From NCBI RefSeq assembly GCF_007859675.1, contig NZ_CP042305.1, positions 868,001 through 932,000 on the forward strand: a stretch of 64,000 bases of DNA, written 5' to 3'. The notes under the pieces are model-generated. The model was not told where the DNA came from, did no database searches, and worked only from the letters and a program-made list of their open reading frames with translations. The DNA is from Humibacter ginsenosidimutans. GTDB lineage: Bacteria > Actinomycetota > Actinomycetes > Actinomycetales > Microbacteriaceae. Below, piece by piece: positions 54,801-61,783 of the stretch; position 1 is the first letter of the stretch; the number at the start of each line of letters is the position of its first letter. A program made the translations under genes and the position numbers.

Positions 54801-54889
54801 GCGCCGGCGACGACCGCGACGACCGCGACCACGGCGAGGGATGCCATGACCGCCCCGCTGCGCCCGAGCCGCCGGCCACGCGCCCCCAC
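48860..54889 (-). CDS. Giant exported Ig/cadherin-like and Fn3 repeat protein (module B)
   Basis: 2009 aa from GTG 54889. A basic start and one helix (about 15-34, MASLAVVAVVAVVAGAFLA) act as an uncleaved anchor or signal. Residues ~45-420 are Ser/Thr/Gly-rich repeats that may form a beta-propeller. From ~430 come successive Ig/cadherin-like units with DxDxD-type loops: DPNKDD (~448), DPDGDP (~559), DPDGDT (~946), DSDPAG (~1045). An Fn3-like unit lies at ~1536-1620 (CTVSGLTNGQPHSFTARAVN). Cys pairs appear in the last third. No LPxTG or C-terminal helix. GTG lies one base after the kinase stop in the corrected kinase frame. Likely a surface fibre or adhesin-like protein; function not known. 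Confidence 0.88.
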   Translation of the reverse strand: MGARGRRLGRSGAVMASLAVVAVVAVVAGAFLASGYDAQKVRTASTSVWVTRASGQYGRVDTSLGQLDTVRNAESPSGVVQSGDSGIVYTDGFQKAWSIDAADPHDLQTSGGSTSSAGDTAAAASTGSTSGSGDDAKSSPAGTAQVLNSGSWVLYLTADGHVFVQNLRSGSAASSPFQVQAPAGTTKSGYTVTAATITSNGVVLLYSAKERAVRRYDAASGAFVGGAQAVRQAPASDAKVLLTAAGTSWVLAEPSAHRVWMPSHDGPLRAAFSTGAVAGDGVATGSVAYFADSRGLITVDTESGTVKRAATASGTPAPPTVVGGEVYAAWLGPGGGTLWGSTSSRTRALTVPSGVVERASSLAPMIASNGSTAVLDETSTGLLWTIPSGTLIPRSQWSAQSTPREQQTSEQVVQVPQEEPPVAVPSTFGVRAGAQTLLPVLLNAYDPNKDDVLTIDPGSITALSDPGFGTLSLANDDQGVVFTAHAQSGSATFSYAVTDGREKSAPATVTVNLMPSTQRSAPVWCGVQECRQSWPVASLAPGGSTRVQVLTGWVDPDGDPMVLESAAKVEAKAPITVVPAPDGTVVIQHTDPNAAGASYHVMVTVADARGGVSQKTLDVEVAANPALQVHSFTALAGVGQTRTVDVGPHISGGSGSYRLLSAVATSGQGQVTVDADPSTDSLTLSAGSAGDHTIRVTVQDLQTHAQQTGTMRFSVEAHAQALTIPPQTAFVQSKQDTTLDVLDVVQTMSSRVLSVVSATSNTPSLSVSVVGTRRLRVSGSTGDGQPGEVGVADFTVTDGAGTTAQGQVTVFLSPRSSGVAPIPVPDAVTVRAGAQIDIPVTANDIAPRGEQIELSPSVRGSGAPGELAFASGTTLRYLAPTKAGTYTLHYSVFLASDPERVASSIVTVTVIGSGGDHPPTPPALSASVVSGSTVSIPVPTSGADPDGDTTSLSGVDLLRSGQGTASMNAEGTAIEYTAPAAGVTGGQLQFRYRLRDTQGEDAAGTVTVAVLPAAHADVTPVTYTDTVHAVVGSPKTITAQPLLSDSDPAGGTLRLVSLVPNAPQKSSDGEYARLKALIDPATDLSKGIVKLRAGAVQGVQSYIYTVRSSATTSTAQGLIVVDVTEQAAPETPVVADTVVTLADRLRLATGIDVVSGKVVWPSGDAATMTLNVVGAAASRYTAKGNRISGPLPADGALIPFSLTGTDVFGHKRVAYGFLRIPAFDEMPVALKSGLDPYNVGEEQTTTVDVAKAAGVAKGDRLELKSGSELPVQRANARCEVRDGTRIGYSAGRDAPWSDTCTVQVRVAGQKNWTALAIPFTVRPKAPQAILTSLSRTVPPGQTQTIDLYSDMTGWDGGRVGDQSSLDYTVSSPGSDFIVTQKGRTLTVEARADAHSGAVDTVAVSVSSFGGLSAQISLVVGIAAPDTPRGATFSQTCRVNSGPSCTITVIGQSGQYDPFAGKPGGGLKLAGIGDVNCSVASLSLSGTNAITATWPRSAKPAGGTCQVPYTVVDAQGRQGQGTLALDVQGYPAVPNSITTAAYTAGSVTFLVDLGSAAAAHPSLTGVDIEEDGKPVAAQCAPSVPGAYSCTVSGLTNGQPHSFTARAVNAIGESGDTTPVVAWSYESPVVSSVTATPDTPVTANTGTASISIRSRQSSGVASFLLRDSSGAQTTVQLQGGDTTNYEWQGLPVGTQTITVIPVSRYQPPNGAWGGAATGDAMSATVTIAGAPGFSSDGSLRALSNTSVELDGVQPNANYSAKTLSVIYAVWASGDSTPTCSMDQDGSPTIRGATSQTSTVFTGLDQFTSYRGMACVSNGYQATASNPVSVFTWTSTPGVSGSYTYTVGTTPKTSSTGTSTTLSWNDISGPSPSVPGPPNSRFSTQYTAAATGQTSQSFGDLFSSDRTPGTITVAYCWNGISCGSAATIAPTGAPTTAWVSVQTTPTTTPMVSDLQFSGSVDAPSGDGLTGSSGDVAVTITVDTTTNVVTYSLAFTGAYSAFGTVTLTRPYGS

Positions 54890-54890
54890 C

Positions 54891-56034
54891 TCAGATCACC
54901 CCCGTGGCGACGAGCACGCCGGCCACGATCGCCAGCACCGCCACGACGGATCCGGCGCCGATGAGTCCCGCGACGAGCGGGGGACACCGCTCTCCGCGGG
55001 CGGACGGCGAGACCGTCGCGATCACGACGCTCCCGCGCGGCCTCGTCTACGGCACGCTCGATGCGCCGGTTGCGGCGAGAATCCGTTCGGACGACGGACC
55101 GCACCGGTCCGCGCGCGACGTCGTCGTCGATGCCGACCGAGTCGTGCACGGGCATCCACTCTGCTGCGGCGACCTCGAGAGGGGTCGGCGGCAGCCCGAG
55201 CTCGTACTGCACCCAGCGCAGCTCTTCGGCGAAGGCCTGCGCAGTGGGGAACCGCTTGCCCGGGTTTCTGGACATCGCGCGCGCCAGCGCAGCCTCCAGG
55301 CGTTCAGGCACGTCTTCGCGACGCAGCGGCGTGTAGTGCGCTGCCAGGATCCGAGAGGCCAGGTGATCCCTGGCGTTCGATCCCCGCGTCGTCGCCTCGA
55401 ACGGGCTGCGGGCGGCGAGCATGGTGTACAGGGTGGCAGCGAGGCTCCACACCTCGCTCGGCACCGAGCCGCTCACCTGGCCGGAGATGACCTCGGGCGC
55501 CGACCACGGGATGGACAGCGCGATCGCGTCGGGGTCGTCGGCAGCGGCGGCCGCTCCCGCGATGCCGAAATCGGCGAGCACGGGCATCCCGAGGCTCGTC
55601 ACGAGGATGTTCGAAGGCTTCACGTCTCGGTGCAGAAGTCCAGCGCGATGCACCGTCTCGAGCGCACCGCCGATGCGAACGCCCGTATCGAGCACCTCGG
55701 CGAGCGGCAGCGGCCCTCGGCGATAGCGGGCGCCCATGGTGTCAGGGCAGTACTCCATGATGAAGTACGGGCGGCCGTCTGCGGAGATGCTGGCATCGAA
55801 GATGGTGACGATCGCGGGATGCACGCTCAGCCGGGCGAGGATGTCCGCCTCGGCGTTGAACGTGCGCACCAGCGCGGGCGTGACCAGCCCGCCCGCGAGC
55901 ACCTTCGCCGCGATGCGACGACGGGGAAGGTCCTGGTCGAACAGGTACACGTCGGCGAAGCCGCCCGAGCCGAGCGGGCGCACATAGCTGTAGCCGGGGA
56001 GCACCGGCGGAGGGGCGATCGCCCGTCTGCTCAT
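54891..56034 (-). CDS. Serine/threonine protein kinase with frameshifted transmembrane anchor
   Basis: Starts at ATG 56034 (MSRRAIAPPPVLPGYSYV). Complete Hanks-type kinase domain: GSGGFADVYL, Lys44 in RRRIAAKVLAG, HRDVKPSNIL (Asp137), ADFGIAG (155-161) and APEV. The linker is Arg/Glu-rich. A run of five Gs on the plus strand (54979-54983) appears to hold one extra base. Removing it gives SPLVAGLIGAGSVVAVLAIV..., a single transmembrane helix ending in a TGA at 54893-54891, one base before the giant gene. As written, the frame instead runs on to 54448 as Arg-rich nonsense. Total corrected length 380 aa. It probably phosphorylates Thr motifs bound by the local FHA proteins. The 282-bp gap before it has no gene. 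Confidence 0.85.
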
Positions 56035-56316
56035 CGACGGTCCTTCCCGGTCGGGAGGGCCGTCGTCCGGCAGCGCACCGGGGAACAGAAGGGCAGTCCG
56101 GTGCACATCGCACGCCGATCCATCGCTCCCCCTCGGGTACTTCAACGAACCCGGAGGAGGGTCCTGCTGAACGGGTCACCGTCATCCGAACCGGCAGGCC
56201 GGGGATCGACGCCGGAGACGATCCTAGTGCACCGCGGGGGCCTCCCTGGACAGGCCTGTCGCACGACGCAGCACAGCGCCGACGAGCACCCCTCGCAGCC
56301 TCGCCGAGGCGACCGT

Positions 56317-56808
56317 TCAGGCGGACAGGATCTGGAGTCGGAACTCGCCCAGCTTCACGACGCTTCCGGCGCCGAGGGTGATCGCCGCCCCGGCGGGCAG
56401 CGCGGACTCCGCACCCGACGCATCGAGGAGCGTCACGCCGTTTGTCGAGTGCAGATCGGTGACGCGCACGACATCGCCCTGCGCCTCGAACACCGCATGC
56501 GTCTTGGAGACGCTGCGGGCGGGATCGGCGACGGCGAGCAGTTCTGCGTCCGACCACCGGTCGAACCGCACCGGGTTGCGGCCCACCAGCAGCGCGCCGT
56601 CGATCGGCACACGGGCGCCCGTCGGCAGGGAGAGCAGCCAGACCGGGGTCGCAGGTGTCGGCACGGGTGTCGAGAGCGGCGACGGCGGACGGAACACCGG
56701 CAACGGGGTTCGCGGTGGCACGCGCTCCGTGTGCGTGTCGGTGTCGTGGCGCGGCGGAACGAGGCCAGGAGGCGGCGTGATGAAACCCGACGAGTCCACC
56801 CGTGACAC
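56317..56808 (-). CDS. Soluble FHA-domain protein
   Basis: A 163-aa protein. A ~55-residue Pro/Thr-rich N terminus (PPGLVPPRHDTDTHTERVPP) precedes an FHA domain: ALLVGRNPVRF, RSVSKTHAVFEAQ and LHSTNGVTLLDASG, with the phospho-Thr-binding Arg, Ser and Asn. The GTG at 56808 overlaps a TATAGT -10-like box. If that promoter is used the message would start near the GTG at 56799, giving a leaderless product three residues shorter. It lies between the module C ATPase and the kinase, and could recruit phosphorylated partners. Confidence 0.83.
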   Translation of the reverse strand: MSRVDSSGFITPPPGLVPPRHDTDTHTERVPPRTPLPVFRPPSPLSTPVPTPATPVWLLSLPTGARVPIDGALLVGRNPVRFDRWSDAELLAVADPARSVSKTHAVFEAQGDVVRVTDLHSTNGVTLLDASGAESALPAGAAITLGAGSVVKLGEFRLQILSA

Positions 56809-56812
56809 TATA
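56807..56812 (-). promoter_or_regulatory. Candidate -10 element (TATAGT) at the FHA gene start
   Basis: TATAGT on the minus strand is a near-consensus -10 box, rare in this GC-rich sequence, positioned seven bases before GTG 56799. No good -35 is seen at 16-18 bp. It would give a leaderless transcript and an internal promoter for the kinase-giant protein segment. Confidence 0.35.
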
Positions 56813-56891
56813 CCGACGCCGCTGAACGCCCGGCGCGACGTGCGCGCGGCGCGATGCGGAAGACCGGGTGGTCCGGGTGCTCGGCGTTCGA

Positions 56892-57860
56892 TCAGGCCGC
56901 CCGGTACGTGGGCGGGTTGACCGTCGCGATGGCGCGCGTCACGATGTCTTCCGCGGTGACGCCGGCGAATTCGGCCTCCGGGTCGACGATCACGCGGTGG
57001 GCGAGCACGGGCACGGCGAGCTCGCGCACGTCATCGGGCGTGACGTACGTGCGTCCCGTGCTGATCGCCCAGGTCTTGGCGGCCCGAGCCAACGCCAGAG
57101 CGCCGCGGATGCTCACGCCGAGCGAGGCATCCTTGTCGGCGCGCGTTGCGCTCACGAGTTCGGAGAGGTAACCCATCACCGCGCCGTCGGCGTGCACGTC
57201 GGCGGCCAGCTGCACCATCGTCGTGACCGACTCGGCGGCGATGATGGCCGACACGCTCGCAGCACGTGCGCGGTTCGACGACTCCATCAGCAGCCGCACC
57301 GTTGTCTCGTGATCGGGATAGCCGAGCGAGGTCTTGATCAGGAATCGGTCGAGCTGTGCCTCGGGCAGAGAGTAGGTGCCGGCCTGCTCGACGGGGTTCT
57401 GCGTCGCGATGACGACGAACGGGCTGCCGACGGGGTGCGAGACGCCGTCGACGGTGACGACGCCCTCCTCCATCACCTCGAGCAGGGCCGACTGCGTCTT
57501 CGGCGAGGCGCGGTTGATCTCGTCGGCCAGCACGACCGACGCGAACACCGGGCCGGCGTGGAACTCGAAGCGTCCCGTCGACTGGTCGTAGATGGTGACG
57601 CCGGTCACGTCGGAAGGCAGCAGGTCGGGGGTGAACTGGATGCGCGACTGCGTGCCCTGGATGGTGTTCGCGAGCGCCTTCGCCAATACCGTCTTGCCGG
57701 TGCCAGGCACGTCTTCCAGCAGCACGTGACCACCGGAGAGCAGCGCTGTCACCACCAGCCTGATCGCGTGCTCCTTGCCAAGGATGGCCTTGTCGACGTT
57801 GCCCACGAGCTGTCCGAACGCGCCGGCGAACCAGGTCGCCTGTTCCTGCGTCACTGCCAT
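56892..57860 (-). CDS. MoxR-family AAA+ ATPase (module C)
   Basis: A 322-aa ATPase: Walker [31 protein letters not shown], Walker [51 protein letters not shown] and VTPDDVRELAVPVLAHR. ATG 57860 (MAVTQEQATWFAGAFG). It closely matches the module B ATPase but lies after, not before, its DUF58/transglutaminase-like partners. 182 bp separate it from the upstream transglutaminase-like gene, enough for its own promoter, and 83 bp from the FHA gene. Confidence 0.93.
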   Translation of the reverse strand: MAVTQEQATWFAGAFGQLVGNVDKAILGKEHAIRLVVTALLSGGHVLLEDVPGTGKTVLAKALANTIQGTQSRIQFTPDLLPSDVTGVTIYDQSTGRFEFHAGPVFASVVLADEINRASPKTQSALLEVMEEGVVTVDGVSHPVGSPFVVIATQNPVEQAGTYSLPEAQLDRFLIKTSLGYPDHETTVRLLMESSNRARAASVSAIIAAESVTTMVQLAADVHADGAVMGYLSELVSATRADKDASLGVSIRGALALARAAKTWAISTGRTYVTPDDVRELAVPVLAHRVIVDPEAEFAGVTAEDIVTRAIATVNPPTYRAA

Positions 57861-58042
57861 GATGTCTTCCTTCTCTGTGTTCGACGACGTGCGCTGCGCG
57901 TCATCTGTCCCTGCCTCGGTGCGACGAGCGTGCCTGGGTAGATGGCCACCGTCGAACTCTTCATGCTCGCCGCCGCCACATGGCCGTTGCCACCGCAGTG
58001 GCCCTCCGGCGCCACACCGATCGATTCACTGGACGACATGGC

Positions 58043-60409
58043 CTATCGCCCCGATGCGGGTTGTCCGCCGCGACGGGCGAATCGATACGAGGCGAGCCGC
58101 CGTCGCAGCCATCCCGCCGAGGCCGAGACGGCCTGCAACGTGTGCTCCATCCCTGTCCAGAGACGGTCGCTGCGCTCCTGCGACACCGTGCTGCCGTCGA
58201 AGACCGCGGCATCGGTCTGCACCGCCATCCCCGGCAGCACTCCGTCGTCGAGCTCGATCCCCTGCTCGCGCGATTGTCGCTGCAGGGTGCTCGCGGTCTG
58301 CGACCGTGTCGCGACGGAAGGGATGCTGTAGCCGAGCTCGGCGAAACCGTCGACGAGCTCATCCCACGCACCGGCGGCGCGCCTGTCCTCCGGCCCGGTC
58401 GCGCGCCTGCGCCGTCGTCTGCGCTTGCGCCACGCGACGATGAGCATCGGCAGGAAGACGGCAAGCGCCAGCACGAGTACGACGCCGATCGCGTAGTACG
58501 CCCAGGTCGGGAGCACGAAGGCGTGCTTGCCCGCCGGCGGCTTGCTGTCTTTCGTCTTCACCGGCGTGAGCAGATCGTCCGCCTTCGGTGGCGTGTCAGG
58601 AGGCTGCCGCACTTGCGGCTGCGGCAACAGCTTGGGTCTGACGGTCTGGTCTTTCGGTGCGTCCGTCTTCGTCGGCGTCGGGAAGAACGGCACCCAGCCG
58701 ACGCCCTGGAACGCGACCTCGTCCCACGCCGTGATGTCGTTGCCGGTGAACGTGGTCGTGCCCTTGCCTGCGGCGTGCGACTTGAAGCCCATCACCACGC
58801 GCACCGGGTAGCCGAAATGCCTGGCCATCAGCGCGAAGGCCGTTGCGTACTGCTCCTGGTCGCCCACCATGGGCGTCTTCTGCAGCAGATCGTTCATGCG
58901 ATCGGCGCCCTCGCCGGCGCGTGACGGCACGGGATCGGACGCACGTCCGTGGCTGAGGTAGCCCAGCTTCTTCAACGAGCGCTCGATGTTGCGCAGCTTC
59001 TGGATGGCGCTGCTCGAGCCGCCCGCGTATTGGTTCGCCTTCGTCGCCACCACATCCGGCACGTTGGTCACGCTCGGCATGGTGATCTTCGCCACCGGCA
59101 CGTTCTTCAGCACCTTGTCGCTCGGCACCTTCTGCGCCGTCGCGTCGACGGTGTAGGTGAGGCCGCGGGACACCCCGCTCGTGACCGCGGTCGTGCCCGT
59201 CGCCGCGTTCACGCGCACCGTGTCTCGCGGGTCCGTCGTGCCCGGGTGCGAGTCGAAGTTCAGGGTGTTGACGTAGCCCAGGTTCGGCAGCCACACGTTG
59301 TCGTACCCGAGCACCGTGAACGTCGACGCGCTCGTGGCTCCCGGGGTGAACAGCGAGGGCGAGGGGATGCTGCTGCCCAGCAGCTCGAAGCTGCCCGACC
59401 CGTTGGTCTGCTGATCGGGCCCGGCGACGCTCCAGACGATGCCGTCGTAGCTGTCCATGGTCACCAGGCGCACGAGCGAGCCCTTCGGCAGGTTCGTGGC
59501 CGAGAACAGCTTCGTGGTGCGTAGGTCGCCCGTGTATTTGCGGAACGACGCCAGCGGCGCCGGGTAGTCCAGCGGGTCGAACGGAGGCTGCACGGCGTCG
59601 CGCACCACGAACCTCGAGGCCGCAGACGGTGCCGTCGCCATCCCCAGCGCCGTGCCGCCGACGACGGCGACGAGGGCCACCACAGCAGACCCGGCGATCG
59701 CCTTGCGCGTCAGGCCGCGGTCGACGATCATCGAGCGCTTCGAGCGGCGGATGCGCCAGCCGAGCCAGCACAGCGCGATGACGGCGAAGGCGACGCCGCG
59801 CAGGCCGGCGAGGTAGGCATCCCTTGTGCCCATGAGGATGCTCGCCAGCAGCACCAGCGCCGGCCCGGCCGCGATCACCCCGGCCCGCAGCACGGCACGA
59901 CGCCCGACCGGGGACACGCGCAACGCGACGCTCACGCACGCCAGCGACACCGCCAGCGTCGCGGCGTACGGCACGACGGCGAGGTATGGCGGCGCCTGGA
60001 GCGGTGCGCGAAGGGTCACGGAGTCGGACCAGCCGAACACGACGCCCTTCGCCAGGTCGGCGAGCGACGACAGCGTCGGCAGCACCGAGAAGGCGCCTTC
60101 GCCGGGGAGGGCGACGGCCGTGCCGAAGACGAAGAACGCGACGATGCCGGCCAGCACCGTGACGATGACCGGCAGCCGCACCAGAACACCGAGCGCGGCC
60201 GCTGCCGAGCCGATCACGAGACCGCCGACGGCGGCCACGACGTAGCCGAGTCGTCCGAACGCCGGCGCGAAGCCCATCAGCGCGACCCCCATGAGGGCGG
60301 CGAAGACGGCGAGGTCGACCCACGCCGCCGCCCCGATGCGCTGCACGCCTGCTGTCTCCGCGCGCGTCGTGCGCACGGAGGCTTGCGGTGTCGCGGCCGT
60401 CGCGGTCAT
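58043..60409 (-). CDS. Transglutaminase-like membrane protein lacking catalytic Cys/His (module C)
   Basis: A 788-aa protein from ATG 60409 (MTATAATPQASVRTTR). About seven N-terminal helices up to ~265, for example AAWVDLAVFAALMGVALMGF and LPVIVTVLAGIVAFFVFGTA. The extracytoplasmic transglutaminase-like fold lies at ~490-590. The Cys position is Gln518 (VGDQEQYATAFALMAR) and the His position is Thr560 (NDITAWDEVAF); GWVPFFPTP replaces the acidic third-residue block. A Pro/Lys linker, a C-terminal helix (YYAIGVVLVLALAVFLPML) and an Arg-rich tail follow. Same layout as module B; both appear catalytically dead. ATGA overlap with DUF58 C. Confidence 0.86.
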   Translation of the reverse strand: MTATAATPQASVRTTRAETAGVQRIGAAAWVDLAVFAALMGVALMGFAPAFGRLGYVVAAVGGLVIGSAAAALGVLVRLPVIVTVLAGIVAFFVFGTAVALPGEGAFSVLPTLSSLADLAKGVVFGWSDSVTLRAPLQAPPYLAVVPYAATLAVSLACVSVALRVSPVGRRAVLRAGVIAAGPALVLLASILMGTRDAYLAGLRGVAFAVIALCWLGWRIRRSKRSMIVDRGLTRKAIAGSAVVALVAVVGGTALGMATAPSAASRFVVRDAVQPPFDPLDYPAPLASFRKYTGDLRTTKLFSATNLPKGSLVRLVTMDSYDGIVWSVAGPDQQTNGSGSFELLGSSIPSPSLFTPGATSASTFTVLGYDNVWLPNLGYVNTLNFDSHPGTTDPRDTVRVNAATGTTAVTSGVSRGLTYTVDATAQKVPSDKVLKNVPVAKITMPSVTNVPDVVATKANQYAGGSSSAIQKLRNIERSLKKLGYLSHGRASDPVPSRAGEGADRMNDLLQKTPMVGDQEQYATAFALMARHFGYPVRVVMGFKSHAAGKGTTTFTGNDITAWDEVAFQGVGWVPFFPTPTKTDAPKDQTVRPKLLPQPQVRQPPDTPPKADDLLTPVKTKDSKPPAGKHAFVLPTWAYYAIGVVLVLALAVFLPMLIVAWRKRRRRRRRATGPEDRRAAGAWDELVDGFAELGYSIPSVATRSQTASTLQRQSREQGIELDDGVLPGMAVQTDAAVFDGSTVSQERSDRLWTGMEHTLQAVSASAGWLRRRLASYRFARRGGQPASGR

Positions 60410-61707
60410 CGTCCCGCCTTCTGCAGCAACAGACCCAGCTCGTTCAACCGGGTGACCGTGGCGAGGAAGGCGGTGCCGACCTTGCGCACCGACGGCTCCT
60501 CGTCGATCGCGGCCCGCACGAAGACGACGGGAGTGTCGCTGGGATACAGCATCGACATCGCGTGCAGCTCCTGGTGCGATGCACCGCTGCCGACGACCGC
60601 CACCACGAGGCTGGGAACAGCGAGACGGGCGCCGACCGTCCTGGCGAACTCGCGCAGTGACTCGTATCGCGACTCGATCCGCTCGATGCGGCAGGTGTCG
60701 TCGAGCAGGGTCATCGGGGTGCGCGACCGCAGGGCGGCCTTCTCCCACAGCACATCGAGCTCGGACTCCTCGGAGATCACCTGGATCGCGACCGAGGCGA
60801 GTGCGGAGACCGCCAGCTCGAACTCGTCGTCTGAGGCGTAGAAACGCCGGTCGGCGCTCATCAGCAGCAGCAGCTGGGACCGCCTGGTCTCCTGGTACTG
60901 CCGCACCATGAGCTGTCCTGTGCGCGCCGTGCTGCGCCAGTGCACATTGCGGATGTCGTCGCCCGGTTCGTATGCCCGCAGTGCGTGGAAGGCGAGGTCG
61001 CTGTCCGTGATCACCGACGTGGTCTGGCCCTCGAGGTCGCGCACGAGACCGCGCGCCGTCGCCGCGATGCGCGCCACCCTCGGATGCACGAAGAGCTCGA
61101 CCTGATCGCTCCATCGCGTCGTGCGCCGCAACAGCCCCAACTGGTCGCCGCGCACGCTGATCGCCGGACCGGCGACGATCAGCGCCCGCTTGTGCGTCGG
61201 GATCGCGAAGAGGTTCTCCTCCTCCGCCGCGGGGGCGAGCCTGGGCACGACGAATTCCGCCAGACCCTCGCCCACGGGCAGTTCCATGCGGGTGGGGAGC
61301 ACGGAACGCTGGCCGATGTTGGCGACGACCATGTTGCCCATGGCGCGATCACCGGCGGTGACACGGCGCGGCGTGAGTTCGATGGCGACCCGGTACGTGG
61401 CGCGACCGAACAGGTAGGCGCAGGCGGCGAGCATCCCGAGCGTCAGCGTGAAGCCGAGATAGGCGAACTCCGCCCATCCCAGCACGAACGCCAGAACGAA
61501 GGACACGAGCGCCGAGACGAGCACGATCCAGCCGAAGGTCGTGACCACCCCTGCGGCGCGCGCGACGGCCAGCAGCGGCCTGTCGATCACGCGTCGACCT
61601 GCCCGGATCAGCGCGGCCAGGCCGTCCGAGAGCGCGCGCAACAGCTCGCGCAGGGCGAAGGATGCCTGCGAACGGCGCGGCGCGCCGGTGCCGGTCGTCT
61701 CCGTCAT
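60406..61707 (-). CDS. DUF58 protein (module C)
   Basis: A 433-aa protein from ATG 61707. N-terminal amphipathic/basic segment, two helices (VTTFGWIVLVSALVSFVLAF, FAYLGFTLTLGMLAACAYLF), beta-rich middle, and the DUF58 signature LRAYEPGDDIRNVHWRSTAR with QLMVRQYQETRRS. The vWA-like half includes QLLLLMSADRRF. Closely parallels module B in length and motif order. 76 bp after the giant Fn3 protein gene and ATGA-coupled to the pseudo-transglutaminase gene. Confidence 0.88.
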   Translation of the reverse strand: MTETTGTGAPRRSQASFALRELLRALSDGLAALIRAGRRVIDRPLLAVARAAGVVTTFGWIVLVSALVSFVLAFVLGWAEFAYLGFTLTLGMLAACAYLFGRATYRVAIELTPRRVTAGDRAMGNMVVANIGQRSVLPTRMELPVGEGLAEFVVPRLAPAAEEENLFAIPTHKRALIVAGPAISVRGDQLGLLRRTTRWSDQVELFVHPRVARIAATARGLVRDLEGQTTSVITDSDLAFHALRAYEPGDDIRNVHWRSTARTGQLMVRQYQETRRSQLLLLMSADRRFYASDDEFELAVSALASVAIQVISEESELDVLWEKAALRSRTPMTLLDDTCRIERIESRYESLREFARTVGARLAVPSLVVAVVGSGASHQELHAMSMLYPSDTPVVFVRAAIDEEPSVRKVGTAFLATVTRLNELGLLLQKAGR

Positions 61708-61783
61708 GCGGCCTCGTTCGTCAGGGGGGTCATGGATGTCTTCTCACGCTCTGCTGGGTCGGTCTCGCCACGGTTCGTCACGG

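Noticed and set aside
54448-54890. Kinase C-terminal extension as literally read in the sequence
   Set aside because: Arg-rich out-of-frame reading of the giant protein gene; a one-base correction gives a membrane helix and stop at 54891.
57851-58039. 62-codon minus-strand frame between transglutaminase-like C and moxR C
   Set aside because: Overlaps the moxR start, has no ribosome-binding site and no homology I recognise; more likely non-coding spacer.
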